Source: Casuarina equisetifolia (Eukaryota; Streptophyta; Magnoliopsida; Fagales; Casuarinaceae). From it: DNA of 64,000 nucleotides. A program made the position numbers and the translations under genes. The notes under the pieces are model-generated. The model was not told where the DNA came from, did not search any database, and was given only the letters and a program-made list of their open reading frames with translations. Shown piece after piece: positions 12,568 through 23,095 of the stretch. The DNA lies in assembly GCA_028551475.1 (NCBI GenBank), contig CM052354.1:6392001-6456000 (forward strand). The letters run 5' to 3'. Every line of letters starts with the position of its first letter. Position 1 is the first letter of the stretch.

Positions 12568-13077
12568 CTAGCACTTTTTCTTTCTTGCATCTGCTTTCCA
12601 GTCTCTTCGACCAACTATGGTTCTATGTGTTTCAGAATTGACAAGACCATTAGTTATCTCCGAATGACATTCTATTTCTAATAATGGTTCTGCCTTAACA
12701 CCAGAGGGCATGTTTGATGTCTGACTTTCACTAGAATTAACAGTACCATTAGGTATGACTTGTTGAACCTTAATAGCATGAGCCCTTCTTGCATCCTTTT
12801 TCCAATCTCGTTTACAATGCACACGGGTCATAGAAGGGTTATGAATGCCATTTTGTTGCAGCTCTACTTGTGGCAGAGTTGATTCATTCGTAACATAAGA
12901 CTTCTTGATTTCTGCTTCAAGCCGCTTTCGTGCCCTGTACCTACGTTGCCGTTCACGGTTCTTCAGCCTACGAGTCACAATGTCAAGATGGCCCCTAGTG
13001 CGCTGTCTTTGTTCAAGGGGCTTCATCACAGAGCTTTCTTGTGTTCCACTGACATTCATACTTTTACTGTTCTCCAT
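12568..13077 (-). CDS. Small basic protein with bZIP-like basic stretch
   Basis: A 169-residue, intronless coding region. Residues 36-52 read RRLKNRERQRRYRARKR, which fits the bZIP basic-region pattern N-x7-R (N40, R48). No leucine heptad follows (L53, then I57), so a true zipper is not visible. A second feature is a repeated motif: RDWKKDAR at residues 90-97 and RDWKADAR at 158-165, the latter followed by a Lys-rich C-terminus. A nuclear, nucleic-acid-binding role is inferred from composition only. A likely leader intron runs from 14771 down to 13097 (AAG|GTACAT donor, TTGCAG acceptor), placing the ATG 19 bases into the second exon. The leader exon lies at about 14772-14950, near a tRNA gene on the other strand. 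Function unknown. Confidence 0.7.
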   Translation of the reverse strand: MENSKSMNVSGTQESSVMKPLEQRQRTRGHLDIVTRRLKNRERQRRYRARKRLEAEIKKSYVTNESTLPQVELQQNGIHNPSMTRVHCKRDWKKDARRAHAIKVQQVIPNGTVNSSESQTSNMPSGVKAEPLLEIECHSEITNGLVNSETHRTIVGRRDWKADARKKKC

Positions 13078-13096
13078 TTTTGACTAAGGTTAGCAT

Positions 13097-14771
13097 CTGC
13101 AATAGGAAAATAATTAAAGACAAATCCTCTCTTTTTCCCAATCTGTTCAAAGCACTTCACATTTATTACCACCGAATTCATGTTTCTGGTTCAGGCAACA
13201 TACATGGCACTCAAACCATAATTTATGTCTTATCAATCTAATATGTTAACAAGCAAGACATGAAAACTATTGCCATTTTGCACACCCAAGGCCACATCAT
13301 TCAGCTGGTCAAATTAAAAAATAAAAATAAAAATCTGGAATAAAATAAATATAAAATATGAAAAAATGCACGTATGATCCTGAAAATAGTCCGCAGATCT
13401 TTTTACTCGTCCATATGCAAATTAAGGCTATCCCTAGCACTGGGGCACTAAATTAGATACATGCACATTCTAGGTAATCATCCATGTCCATGGTACAGGA
13501 TTTAGCAGCAATCCCATAATTAGAGTTGGATTCAACACTATGTAGAACTGCATTTTTAAAACTGATATTATTGTCATTCTGCCAAGATTAACCATTCCAC
13601 CAATTAGACATAACTCTCAGATAATTTTTGCATAAGGTATGTCTGAGGTAGGTTTTAAACCCCAGGAAATGAGATAATCAATCTTATTAACTAGGTTTAA
13701 TACAACTAAATATACATTTGAAATCATGAACAAAATAATGATTTTATTTTTGTCAGTATCTGAGTTAGATATTGTATTTAAGTGGCCCCAAACTCGTGAC
13801 AGTACCTCTACCTTTTCTAAAAAGGGGAGGACATGTCATTTTACCTAAAACTCATCAACATCTAAAACGAGTGTCTTCGCTCTCATTATTTAAGATTAAC
13901 CATTTCGTCCATTTTAGTCACTCAATTGTTTGAATTATCATAACTAGATGTCATAAACTTGTTTATCATGGTGATGGCTGACCTTTTCCCCAGACGCTGT
14001 GCATAAGAAGAGAGATTGATGACTTCAATTGTAACGAAAATAGGTGGAAGTTCCATCTCAATGGAAACAGTTACACTAAACCAGCATTTTTGGAATAAAG
14101 ATATAAGACCTGGTACACACAACTAACCAAACAGGGCTTTCACTTTGCTAACATATGGACAAAATCTAAGCACTTCAACTGTTCCTCACCCAATTATTAG
14201 TTTGGTCATGAAATTCAAACTTTGCCCAACAATTTGGGAGCACACTCATTTGCTAGCTGACAAAACCCGATGCAGCCAAACGTGTATTAACTAGGGCTTA
14301 CTCCCTAAATCATGTTTTGATTCTTTCTACTTTTAAACAAAGATATTAATAACTTAACCCATATAATCAATCAAACAGCAGCTCAACAACATGATTAGCT
14401 AACCCTTCCGATTTAACTTTACAAGAGGTCTCTCATTATATCTTCGTAATCCAGGAGCACTTGTTCATCTTAACAGGTATTCTTCAGGAAAAGTTCATTC
14501 AACCTCGCAGAAGTTTTATTAACCTATTTAATCATCAGTAAGTACCAACTAGACCCAGACGAGTAAACCTTAACGGTATTGCTAAAAATAAGAAACCCAC
14601 AACCATAAAAGCAACATTGGACTTGGTTTTTGTTAGCATTCTGAAAGGAATTGCTCTGGGTTTACAGAATTTAAGACATGCAGGCAGGAAATGCAGCAGT
14701 GAAATACAAGAAATAAAGACAGAGTTAAAACAATATTAGGAAGGTAAAACCGTGGTGGGTAAGAGATGTAC
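13097..14771 (-). other. Probable 5' leader intron of the bZIP-like gene
   Basis: Bounded on the - strand by GAAG|GTACAT (donor at 14771-14770) and TTGCAG| (acceptor just before 13096). No coding content recognised inside. Open frames on either strand are short. Inferred from splice consensus only. Confidence 0.5.
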
Positions 14772-14955
14772 CTTCATGAACGCAGATCTCTGTCCCAATC
14801 GGCACCCAAAGGTGAAAACTTTCAACGGAGAGATTGTTTGTCGGAAGAAGCAGAGAAGTTGGTGGTTGTTTGGACTTCCTAGTGCTGAGACAGACAGGGT
14901 CGAGGCTTTTCAGGGCGATATCAACGACGTACGATTTTAGGTAGAAATTAAACTT
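14772..14955 (-). promoter_or_regulatory. Probable leader exon and promoter of the bZIP-like gene
   Basis: Sequence upstream of the inferred donor at 14771. It is less AT-rich than its flanks, as expected of a leader exon. The short open frames on both strands here are probably incidental. The transcription start cannot be fixed but must lie close to the divergent tRNA gene at 14979. Confidence 0.4.
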
Positions 14956-14978
14956 ATTGTCAACACTAAACACAACAT

Positions 14979-15063
14979 GGGGTGGTGGCGCAGTTGGCTA
15001 GCGCGTAGGTCTCATAGCTTCTGAGTGATCCTGAGGTCGAGAGTTCGAGCCTCTCTCACCCCA
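14979..15063 (+). tRNA. trnM-CAU: tRNA-Met(CAU), elongator type, with 11-base intron
   Basis: The 5' arm GGGGTGG pairs with TCACCCC at 15056-15062 and is followed by discriminator A at 15063. The D-arm GCGCAGTTGGCTAGCGC and the T-arm GAGAGTTCGAGCCTCTC are intact. The anticodon CAT lies at 15013-15015 in the loop CTCATA|A. The canonical plant intron position (after base 37) holds GCTTCTGAGTG (15017-15027). Plant elongator tRNA-Met genes are among the few nuclear plant tRNAs with introns, which supports the call over an initiator tRNA. The T-loop GTTCGAGCC serves as the internal B box for RNA polymerase III. Confidence 0.96.
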
Positions 15064-15069
15064 AGTAAG

Positions 15070-15080
15070 TTTTATTTTTT
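15070..15080 (+). terminator. RNA polymerase III terminator of tRNA-Met
   Basis: TTTT followed by A and six more T, starting seven bases after the tRNA 3' end. Runs of four or more T terminate RNA polymerase III. Confidence 0.8.
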
Positions 15081-18000
15081 CCTATTTCCTTTCTACTTTT
15101 GCCTTTTTTATTGTTTAATTTTTTAAAAATTTTATTTCCATTAGTTAAAAAAATAAATGGGACCTCCTATAAAGAATAATGTGACTGGTGGCTTCATAGC
15201 ATTTATTAAGGGGGACCAATTTTGCAATTATTGGAATTGGGCTTTGTACTTATAGGCCCACATTTTTGGACTCCTCTCACACGTGTGGGATTATTATTAT
15301 TAGGTTTTGCACTCTTAGTTTGGGGGTTGCTTTTTCCCTTGTAATTTTGAGAAATTGGTCAATACAATTGCGGTCTTTCTCAGTGTCCTTGTTTAGCTTA
15401 TTATTAAAGCTGTTTGATTTTTTGTTTTTTGAAGACCCCTTTTTTGGACTACATGGTGATGGAGTCCAAGGCAAATAAAGCTCTAAGGGACACTGTTGTA
15501 AGGGTGCCTCCGTTGACTTAAGAGGGCCCATGCTATGGAGGGTGCTCTTGGACAAACCTCAACTTGTATAGGCCATACACAAATGAAGAATCATTTAATG
15601 AGTTTTTTAATATAGTATTCAAATTTAGGTTTATAAGGGTATTTTCATGTACAAAGATGAAAATATATTATCCTTGTGAAGAAGCATACAACTTATACTG
15701 ACCCAAAAAAGTTTATTTAGAATAATGTAAATTGTCTCGTATCATGTAAATCTTATCTAGAAATATTTTTAACATAAAAGGCATAGTTTTAACTATTGAA
15801 GATCCTACCTAAAATGAGTGAGCAAATGACTTATGCCTTAGAAAGTTGGGAAAACTAGTTTTATAGAAGATCATGAATCAACTTTGATATGATATCAAGG
15901 CCAGTCCATGTTCAGTATAATCTAATCCAATCTCAAAAAGTGATTTAGTCTTTGGTTGGGGAAAAACTAGTTTAGACAACAAGAATATATATTGAAAAGT
16001 CCCATATCAAGGAAGTTGGCATAGTACTTGTGCCTTAAAAGGCTAAGTTCCTTCACCAACCCAAGTAGCTCCATAAAACAACATAATGTTTCTGTTCTAA
16101 TTCCAATACCCAATTATTAATATTTGAACTAAAACGAACTAGCTTTTGAATAACCTCCAAAAAAATTCTAGGAATCGTTTGAAACTAATGGGCAAACGTT
16201 GAATCAGGAAAGATTCCCCTCCTTAAATTGCTAATTATGTGCAGCACATGAAGAAAAAAAACAAAAAAAAAACAAAAAAAGAGAGATATGACGTGTTTGG
16301 TGCATAAGAGTCAAGAAATCTTCTTTAAATATCCAATAACGTGTTGAGACGGCTTAGATTGGTGACTTAGTCCGTTGACATTCGAGCAAGCATGGATTTT
16401 CATCATGCTTAAACTTATAATTCAGAAAGCCCTGAACGGGTTCGAACCTAAGCTTACTCCCATATTCCCTAGTATTCAAACCCTGTTGACATTTTTGCTT
16501 AACTTGTACTGAAGATATAGATTCCTTTTCCACCTAGAAGTCTCGAAGTTCACATGAAAAGTTCCATTTGATCAAGTCTTACCAGTGCCTTTGAAATTTC
16601 AACTTAAACAAGCCTTGTGTCCTTTTCATTTTTTGCTGATTTAACCCCAAAGTCCTTTTGAAAAGTCTTTACTTGACGCTTCTAGAGAGTTAGGGTTGGG
16701 AGGTTTTCATTCACTCGAGTTTCGTGCATGGAAATGAAGAAAGAATTGTGTATGAAATCTCTTAATTTTAAGTTCGATATTTCAAAGGCACAAGTTAAAA
16801 AACAAAGTAAAAAGAAAAGGTATTGTCCACCACAATCATTATGCCCAGGGTGGCCTGCCTTTCACACAATCAAGTTTGAGCAAATTACAAGGTTCAATGA
16901 GTGGAAGCATTCATACGTCGAAGTCCTTACCAAACATCTGTGATCATTTACCAGACATGAAGGTTTTGGATTTGGATTTGGATTGGGATTGGGATTGGAC
17001 ACGTTGGCTGCTAGACTTTGCAGCTGCCTAACTTTGTGCCGTACCTTTTTTAAAAAGTGCAGAAGGCTGGAACTGTCTTTTAAAACCTATTAACTTCATG
17101 CAAATCCAAACATGTGGGTTATGGGAACAAAAGTTGATATGAGCTTAAGCAATAATTAAAGGGGAAAATTTGAAAAAAAAAAAAAAAACTATGACAACTT
17201 TTATATGTATATATTTTTTGCCATAATGACATATTAATAAATTTTGTTGTCACAAGACATGTAAGTTAACCTTACATAGTCATCTGAGCTCTTATAATTT
17301 AGAAATTAGGGATTAGTACTTAAGTGATGGGGTTCCAAATTCTTATAGTTTAAAAATTATGAATTATTACTTATGTAATTGGGATTCAACCCTTTGTATA
17401 TATTATTATTTTTTATATATTTTTGACTTATTGGAGAGCGGGAGGGGGAAGGTGAGGGCTACGAGTCCTATTGGACTCACAAATTTGGGGGTTTTGAGCC
17501 CCCAACTCATTGGAAGTGCAAGTCTGAGGCATCCTTTGGGTTACCACTAATCTAAGGGAAGAAAACTCAATAGGGGTTAAACACACCCTTCCTAAATAAA
17601 ACCTCTAAAATATCCCCACCTCTAATTAAAAAAAGAAAAAAAAATAGTTAGTCATAAGATAATAATTAAATACACAGTAACTAATAAAGCAAATAGCAAT
17701 ATATGATATCTTGTAATAAAAAAAAAAAATATATATATTCCTAACTATTTCAAAAAATAACTTTATTATCAATCAACTTGTAATAAAATAATCAATTTAT
17801 TCAAACCACGTAAAATTTGCTGTAGTTTTAGTGGCTGTGTGCTTTCATTGTCACGTGACCGTAAAGCTCCTTACACAAAATACGAACCTGGATTGGTTTT
17901 AAAGATACGTTCTTGATTTGAATACCAAACGTTACCTCAGACTTTGATGCAACTTGAAGTCAAAAAAATGGTGATTTGCTTGAAAAAACTCACCCAATAA

Positions 18001-19480
18001 AGCATTTGGAGTCTAAGACGTACTCATCTTTATCTTGAAAACTCGACCATCTCCAAACTCAGCCACGTATGGTATTTAAGTCTAAGATGGATTTGATTAA
18101 CTAGAGTCATATGGGGTATAGCTAAAAAAATAGAGGCATAGAGTTGTGGAAAAGGTAGGGATGGAAAGTAGAAATAACCCGTAATTAGGTTTAAACCTTT
18201 TGATAAAATAGTTGCAACTAACACATGCAATTTTTTTTTTTTTGGTATATATTTGTTCATATCATGAGCATAAAAGAGGAAAAGGACAATTGAAAAGAAA
18301 AGAAAAAGACAATTATTGATTCTTTCCCATATTTGTGGCAAACCCATAAGCAGATAAGATCTGCTTAAGCTAATTAGGTATTGATTCGAAGGAGGTGAGA
18401 TAGCTTTGATGTGAAAAAAGACAAAAGAAAACTTCATTTTCTCGGCTTCCAAACAAGAATCTGAAACAACGATTCTACAGGCTGCTTTCGGTCACACGGA
18501 ATTGGATCCCTGACACAAGTTTGAATTCTTAAAGTAGACCATTCAACTCGGTTCAGCCAGTCAATTGTATTGATCATTTTGCAGAAAATAGTCAGTTCCA
18601 CTAGTTTTACACAGTTGGGAAGACTGGAATTATTAGACCACCGAATCAAAATAATTTCTTAATCATGATCACAAGGACTTGGAAGCTTCCAGACAGCATC
18701 TCTGGATAACAGTAGCTGTTTCCAGAGGGTCAAGGAGTCAATCTCTTGGATTTTACATGTACTGGTCTTGTCCCATCCTAGTCTTTATTTCTCATAGGGA
18801 CGTGTCAGTTTGGTGGTTAACTGTATTTTTCAAAACTCAGTTAATTGCTTATTAAAAAACAGAAATCAATCACTATTTTTCTTCCCAAGTTGTAGTTTAG
18901 ATGACAAATTGTCATTTTCAGATTTTAATACTTGGACTATATGTTGTTACTTAGTTCTATGCTTTGAATGGTTAAGAATGATGTGTTACATTTCTGATTA
19001 CTTAATGTTGCTCTCAATTTATATTTTTTAATTAACTTTTGAGTAAAAATAATTTTTGTTGGTATAATATTATAGTCAAAGTTCAAGTACAACATCCTTT
19101 TCTTAGTAAACAAAAAGTTACATAAGAAGCATTTTATCACACTTTTGGAAAGGAAAAATGACAAGAATTACATGACAAAATCTCATATTATTTAAATATC
19201 AGTTAAGAAATTTTTATATATAAAAGAAATCCTTCTATCCCTTAAATTGGCTTTTGGATAAAAATGGATGTTCTTACAAGAACCCATTATTCTCAAAATT
19301 CAAATTGTCAAAAAATAACAATAAAAATCCATAAAAGTTATATTTTAACCATAAAAGAAGAAAATTAAAGCAAAGAAGCAAACTTATTCCTATTAAAAAT
19401 AACTCAAAAACCAAATTATGAGTTATAATAATACTTTTATGTTCAAATATAATTCAAATATCATATTTTTTAACTTGAAT
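15081..19480. other. Intergenic, no gene recognised
   Basis: No open frame with a recognisable domain. The frames at 18030-18452 (-) and 16728-16943 (+) look like chance. A stretch near 15890-16080 (TGATATGATATCAA, AAAGTCCCATATCAAGG) resembles dispersed repeats common in plant genomes. Short internal repeats occur at 16968-17000 (GGATTTGGATTGGGATT) and at 17290-17390, where a TTATAGTTTA-type line occurs twice. Confidence 0.45.
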
Positions 19481-19484
19481 TCGG

Positions 19485-19668
19485 GACAGCTATTCGAAAT
19501 CTTAGTGAAAGACTGGATTTGTTATCTCATGTTTGCTTTTCGTGAAAAAATACCAATTGAAGTGGAGGGTTTCTTCAAACAACAAGTAGCTGGGTCAACT
19601 ATTCAATCAAATGATATTGAGCATGTTTCCCATCTCTTCTCGAGAAACAAGTGGGCTATTTCTTTGTA
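19485..19668 (+). pseudogene. ycf2: Plastid ycf2 fragment inserted in the nucleus
   Basis: The frame encodes [34 protein letters not shown] and [20 protein letters not shown], which I recognise as an internal stretch of the large plastid ycf2 protein. Similarity stops after AISL, where TAA follows. Only about 60 codons of a protein of over 2000 residues are present, with no plastid promoter context. Ycf2 belongs to a plastid inner-membrane import motor complex; this piece can have no such role. It lies 150 bases before an ndhF piece. Confidence 0.85.
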
Positions 19669-19818
19669 AAATATTTAGAATAATTAAAAAAAATGAAAAT
19701 TATTTTACTTTTATATATCTTATTATTATTATTATTTTATTAACAGATTCTCTTCAAAAAAAGCTGTTGGATCGGAAATAGTTAATTAAGAAGTCATTTT
19801 ACTTTTATATATCTTTTT

Positions 19819-20277
19819 ATGGAATATACATATCAATATTCCTGGATTATACCTTTTATTCCAGTTATAATTCCTATGTTAATAGGTGTGGGACTTCTTC
19901 TTTTCCCCAAGGCAACAAAAAATCTTCGTCGCACGTGGGCTTTTCCTAGTGTTTTATTGTTAAGTATAGTTATGATTTTTTCAGTCAATCTGTCTATTCG
20001 GCAAATAAATAATAGTTATATCTATCAATATGTATGGTCTTGGATCATCAATAATGACTTTTCTTTAGAGTTCGGCTGTTTGATCGATCCACTTACTTCT
20101 ATTATGTCAATCTTAATTACTACTGTTGGGGTTATGGTTCTTATTTATAGTGACAATTATATGTCTCATGATCGAGGATATTTGAGATTTTTTGCTTATA
20201 TGAGTTTTTTCAATACTTCAATGCTGGGATTAGTAACTAGTTCTAATTTGATACAAATTTATATTTTTTGGGATTAG
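19819..20277 (+). pseudogene. ndhF: Plastid ndhF 5' fragment inserted in the nucleus
   Basis: 152 codons starting [20 protein letters not shown] match the N-terminus of NdhF, a membrane subunit of the plastid NADH dehydrogenase-like complex, through [20 protein letters not shown] to LIQIYIFW. The native protein continues for several hundred more residues; here the frame ends at once in a stop (FWD then TAG). The open frame and well-kept sequence suggest a fairly recent insertion. At the break, GGGATTAGTAACTAGT at 20226-20241 recurs at 20270-20285, and a CAATCTTAATTAC piece from 20108 recurs near 20294. The fragment was probably rejoined by copying at microhomology. Confidence 0.92.
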
Positions 20278-20285
20278 TAACTAGT

Positions 20286-20880
20286 AATGTAATCAATCTT
20301 AATTACATTACTACTATTTTCGTCTCTAATACTTTCTTATACACAAATCATATCATAAGCTTAAAGTTGAATAAAATTAAATAAACAAATTCCAATTTAA
20401 AGGTACTTGACTAAAATTGTATATATATATATTAGAAATAACTTTTGAGTGTAAGAAATTTTTTTTTATTTTAGCATTGTCAAAGACAAAGATTATATCT
20501 TTTTAATATGACAATTTCATCTTTAATAATATTTATAAAAAAAAACAATATGAAACATGTTCATTTGGATCGAAATACAAGTTCAACCAAAAGCCCAAAG
20601 AATTTGTATGAAACTGTAGAAAGAATAATCATCTCTCACTTGAACATTAAAAAAATTAAAAAACTAAAAAAGGTAAGCATCCAAGAAATTGAAAGAATAT
20701 AAATAAAATAATTTATTGGGTGCACACAGAAGAAAGCAGCAACGTCGGGCGTTAATCCCGTCAACGTTTGACTGATCTGTTCTGGCAGACGAAGGCAGTT
20801 TTAGACGCAGGAATCCACGGCGGTAGTCGCCGGGTCCCACCGATAAGGGACGTAAAAAGTAAGTCGTTCTTTTCATTCAT
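20286..20880. other. Between the plastid insertion and the HAIKU1-like gene
   Basis: AT-rich up to about 20710, then more GC-rich (20720-20860), probably the promoter of the next gene. No coding feature recognised. Confidence 0.45.
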
Positions 20881-20930
20881 ATTCACATTGACTATTGCAC
20901 GCATTTAGTCTCTCTGAAGAAGCTCCACGC

Positions 20931-20940
20931 TTTAGGGTTT
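20931..20940 (+). promoter_or_regulatory. Telo-box-like element in the HAIKU1-like leader
   Basis: TTTAGGGTTT, the plant telo-box (AAACCCTAA type), lies close to a (GA)n run at 20955-20966. Such elements are common near transcription starts of plant genes active in growing tissue. Regulatory function is inferred. Confidence 0.45.
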
Positions 20941-21641
20941 CGTTTTCTTGTAGAGAGAGAGAGAGAAATTGGAGGAGAAGAGGTTCAAGAAGGGGATAGG
21001 GGACGTGGACTTTTATCGGTGCTTGGTTCCATCAGTCAAGGCGTGATTTTTTCAATCCTGTTCCGTGTTTTCTGTCTCTTGCTCATTTTGTGTTTACTTG
21101 AGTCTCTTTTTGGAGTGTTCAGATGCCTAAATAGAATTCAGCTTCGGGAGTAGATTTAGTTTTACTTCTGTCATAATCTTGCTTTCTTGGCGGGGTGTGT
21201 TCTGTTCTTTTTGGTGTTTTCTGGGTTCTGGGGAGTGGAATCTGGTGGGAGATTGCAGATTTATCATTTCTTACAATTCAGGAGTTCTCTGGAGCGGATT
21301 GATTCTGGGTTTGTTGGGTGGACTGAGCATACAAAAGGGTATGTTTATCTGCCTCTGAATCTCGACTCTATAAGCTTTGATGTTTATTGCCTCTGGTGGG
21401 GTTGATTTCTTGTACGCTTGCATCACTGTGAATGAATCAGATTCTTTGAAGCTTTGAATTTATATTTTCGCTTTGTGGTTTTCCGAAGCAATTGGTAGGG
21501 AAGGTCGGGTTAGAAAGAAAGATTTCTAGTGTTTGGGCATCAGTTTGAAGTTTTTGATACTGCTTTGAAGCTTATTGGGTGGTTTCACTTTGAAAAAACG
21601 GTATTTCTTTGTTGTAGTGATCTGGGTTTCTACTTTCACAA

Positions 21642-22580
21642 ATGGATAACTCGAAGAATCGGCATAATGACCATTTGGGTGTGAATAAACTGGGGAAGAA
21701 TATAAAGAAGAGTCCCTTGCACCAGCCGAATTTTGCAAATAATCCTGCTAGACAGCAACCTCAGCCTCAGGTTTACAACATCAGCAAGAATGATTTTCGA
21801 AATATTGTTCAGCAGCTTACTGGTTCGCCGTCTCAAGAACCTCCACCTAGACCTCCCACCAATCCGCCTAGACCCCCAAGTATGCGGCTGCAGAAAATTC
21901 GGCCTCCTCCACTAACACCCATCAACCGACCTCATATACCACCTCCAGTTCCCCTTCCTGCAGCACCACCCCCAGCTATGTACAATAGTAACTATGCTAG
22001 ACCTGGTCATTTTGGACAGCCGTCACCGACGGGTTTGCGACCATTTTCACCGGGGGATGCAATCTGGGCAAACACAGCTGAATCTCCTATTTCGGCTTAT
22101 GTGCGATACCTCCAAACATCAATAATGGATCCGGGTCCAAGGGCTAACCAAGCTCAGGCGCAGGCACATCCACAACCTCAATTTCCAGGTCATGGCCAAC
22201 CTCAGTCAAATGCATTACTTCCAAATCCTCCCATGCCTGCTTTCCCTTCACCAAGAATGCATGGTCCTACCCCACCTATGCCTAATCCCCCTTCCCCACA
22301 AGTGAATGGTCCTGCCCTTTTACCATCTCCAACATCTCAGTTTCTTTTGCCATCCCCAACCGGCTACTTGAATTTAACATCACCACGATCACCTTATCCA
22401 TCATTCTCACCTGGGATGCAGTTTCCTCCACCTTGGACACCCAATTTTGCATTTTCACCCATGGGTGGTCAATCAGGGATTTTAGGTCCAGGGCCTCAAC
22501 CTCCACTTTCTCCCGGCATATTTCCTTTATCTCCTTCTGGGTTCTTTCCCATTCTAAGTCCGAGGTGGAGAGAGCAATAA
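21642..22580 (+). CDS. IKU1: HAIKU1-like VQ-motif protein
   Basis: 312 residues, intronless coding region. The VQ motif FRNIVQQLTG is at residues 52-61 (pattern FxxxVQxxTG). The N-terminus (MDNSKNRHNDHLGVNKLGKN, then KSPLHQPN) and the long Pro/Ser-rich tail ending SPSGFFPILSPRWREQ match the HAIKU1 group. VQ proteins bind WRKY transcription factors; Arabidopsis HAIKU1 acts with MINI3/WRKY10 to promote endosperm growth and seed size. The tail (about 66-312) is low-complexity, rich in PPxP and SPS/SPR repeats. The leader probably carries an intron at 21339-21617 (AAAGG|GTATGT to TTGTAG|), ending 24 bases before the ATG. A polyadenylation-type AATAAA lies near 23056. Orthology to IKU1 is inferred from layout and end motifs. 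Confidence 0.9.
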   Translation: MDNSKNRHNDHLGVNKLGKNIKKSPLHQPNFANNPARQQPQPQVYNISKNDFRNIVQQLTGSPSQEPPPRPPTNPPRPPSMRLQKIRPPPLTPINRPHIPPPVPLPAAPPPAMYNSNYARPGHFGQPSPTGLRPFSPGDAIWANTAESPISAYVRYLQTSIMDPGPRANQAQAQAHPQPQFPGHGQPQSNALLPNPPMPAFPSPRMHGPTPPMPNPPSPQVNGPALLPSPTSQFLLPSPTGYLNLTSPRSPYPSFSPGMQFPPPWTPNFAFSPMGGQSGILGPGPQPPLSPGIFPLSPSGFFPILSPRWREQ

Positions 22581-23095
22581 TCCATGTTGTAGCTCACCTG
22601 TGAGAATGTTGCTGGATCAGGAGTGCTTATAGCTTCACTGGATCGACTTCTCATAAGACCATCTCTTGTGAAAATTCAATGTCCGCTGCTGATGTAAGAG
22701 GCTTTTGGGTCACCGTAGTCTTTGTTTCCCACATCTCCTTTCTTGTTTCTGATTCATTGATACCCCATCTTGCAGCTTGATTTGAAATGTAGAATCTGTA
22801 ACAGCAGCAAATCTTTTGTTTTCTGGACAAGTTTTAGGGAATTTAGTGAAGGCCAGACACTTCAACTGAACAATTGGACAGCTGTAACATGAAAAGAGGT
22901 AGGATCACAGATATCAAAATTTTTAAAGTAGCTTCTAGTTCAAGAATTCTCCTGTATTTTGTAACATCTTGACTGTAACATCATTTTAGTTTGAAGTGAA
23001 ATTCATCTTCAAGTTTAGTGGCCTGGGGCTGTAATTCTCAAACTGCTGTTTGATCAATAAAAAGATATATATTGTTAGGACAGTTCAATTTTTTA
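22581..23095 (+). other. 3' untranslated region of the HAIKU1-like gene
   Basis: Sequence after the stop codon up to the AATAAA near 23056. No other gene seen. The true cleavage site is unknown. Confidence 0.4.

Noticed and set aside
14725..14973. 82-codon frame in the leader of the bZIP-like gene as a coding first exon
   Set aside because: Joining it at the GAAG|GTACAT donor to the downstream acceptor does not keep the frame of the ATG at 13077, so it is regarded as untranslated leader.
14979..15063. Initiator tRNA-Met
   Set aside because: The intron after base 37 and the sequence match plant elongator tRNA-Met; initiator genes in plants lack this intron.
18030..18452. 140-codon open frame on the - strand
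   Set aside because: Phe/Ile/Leu-rich from AT composition, with no recognisable family and no supporting exons.
19418..19484. The ycf2 piece extended back to the ATG at 19418
   Set aside because: Residues before [10 protein letters not shown] do not resemble ycf2 and are AT-rich; the frame is open there by chance.
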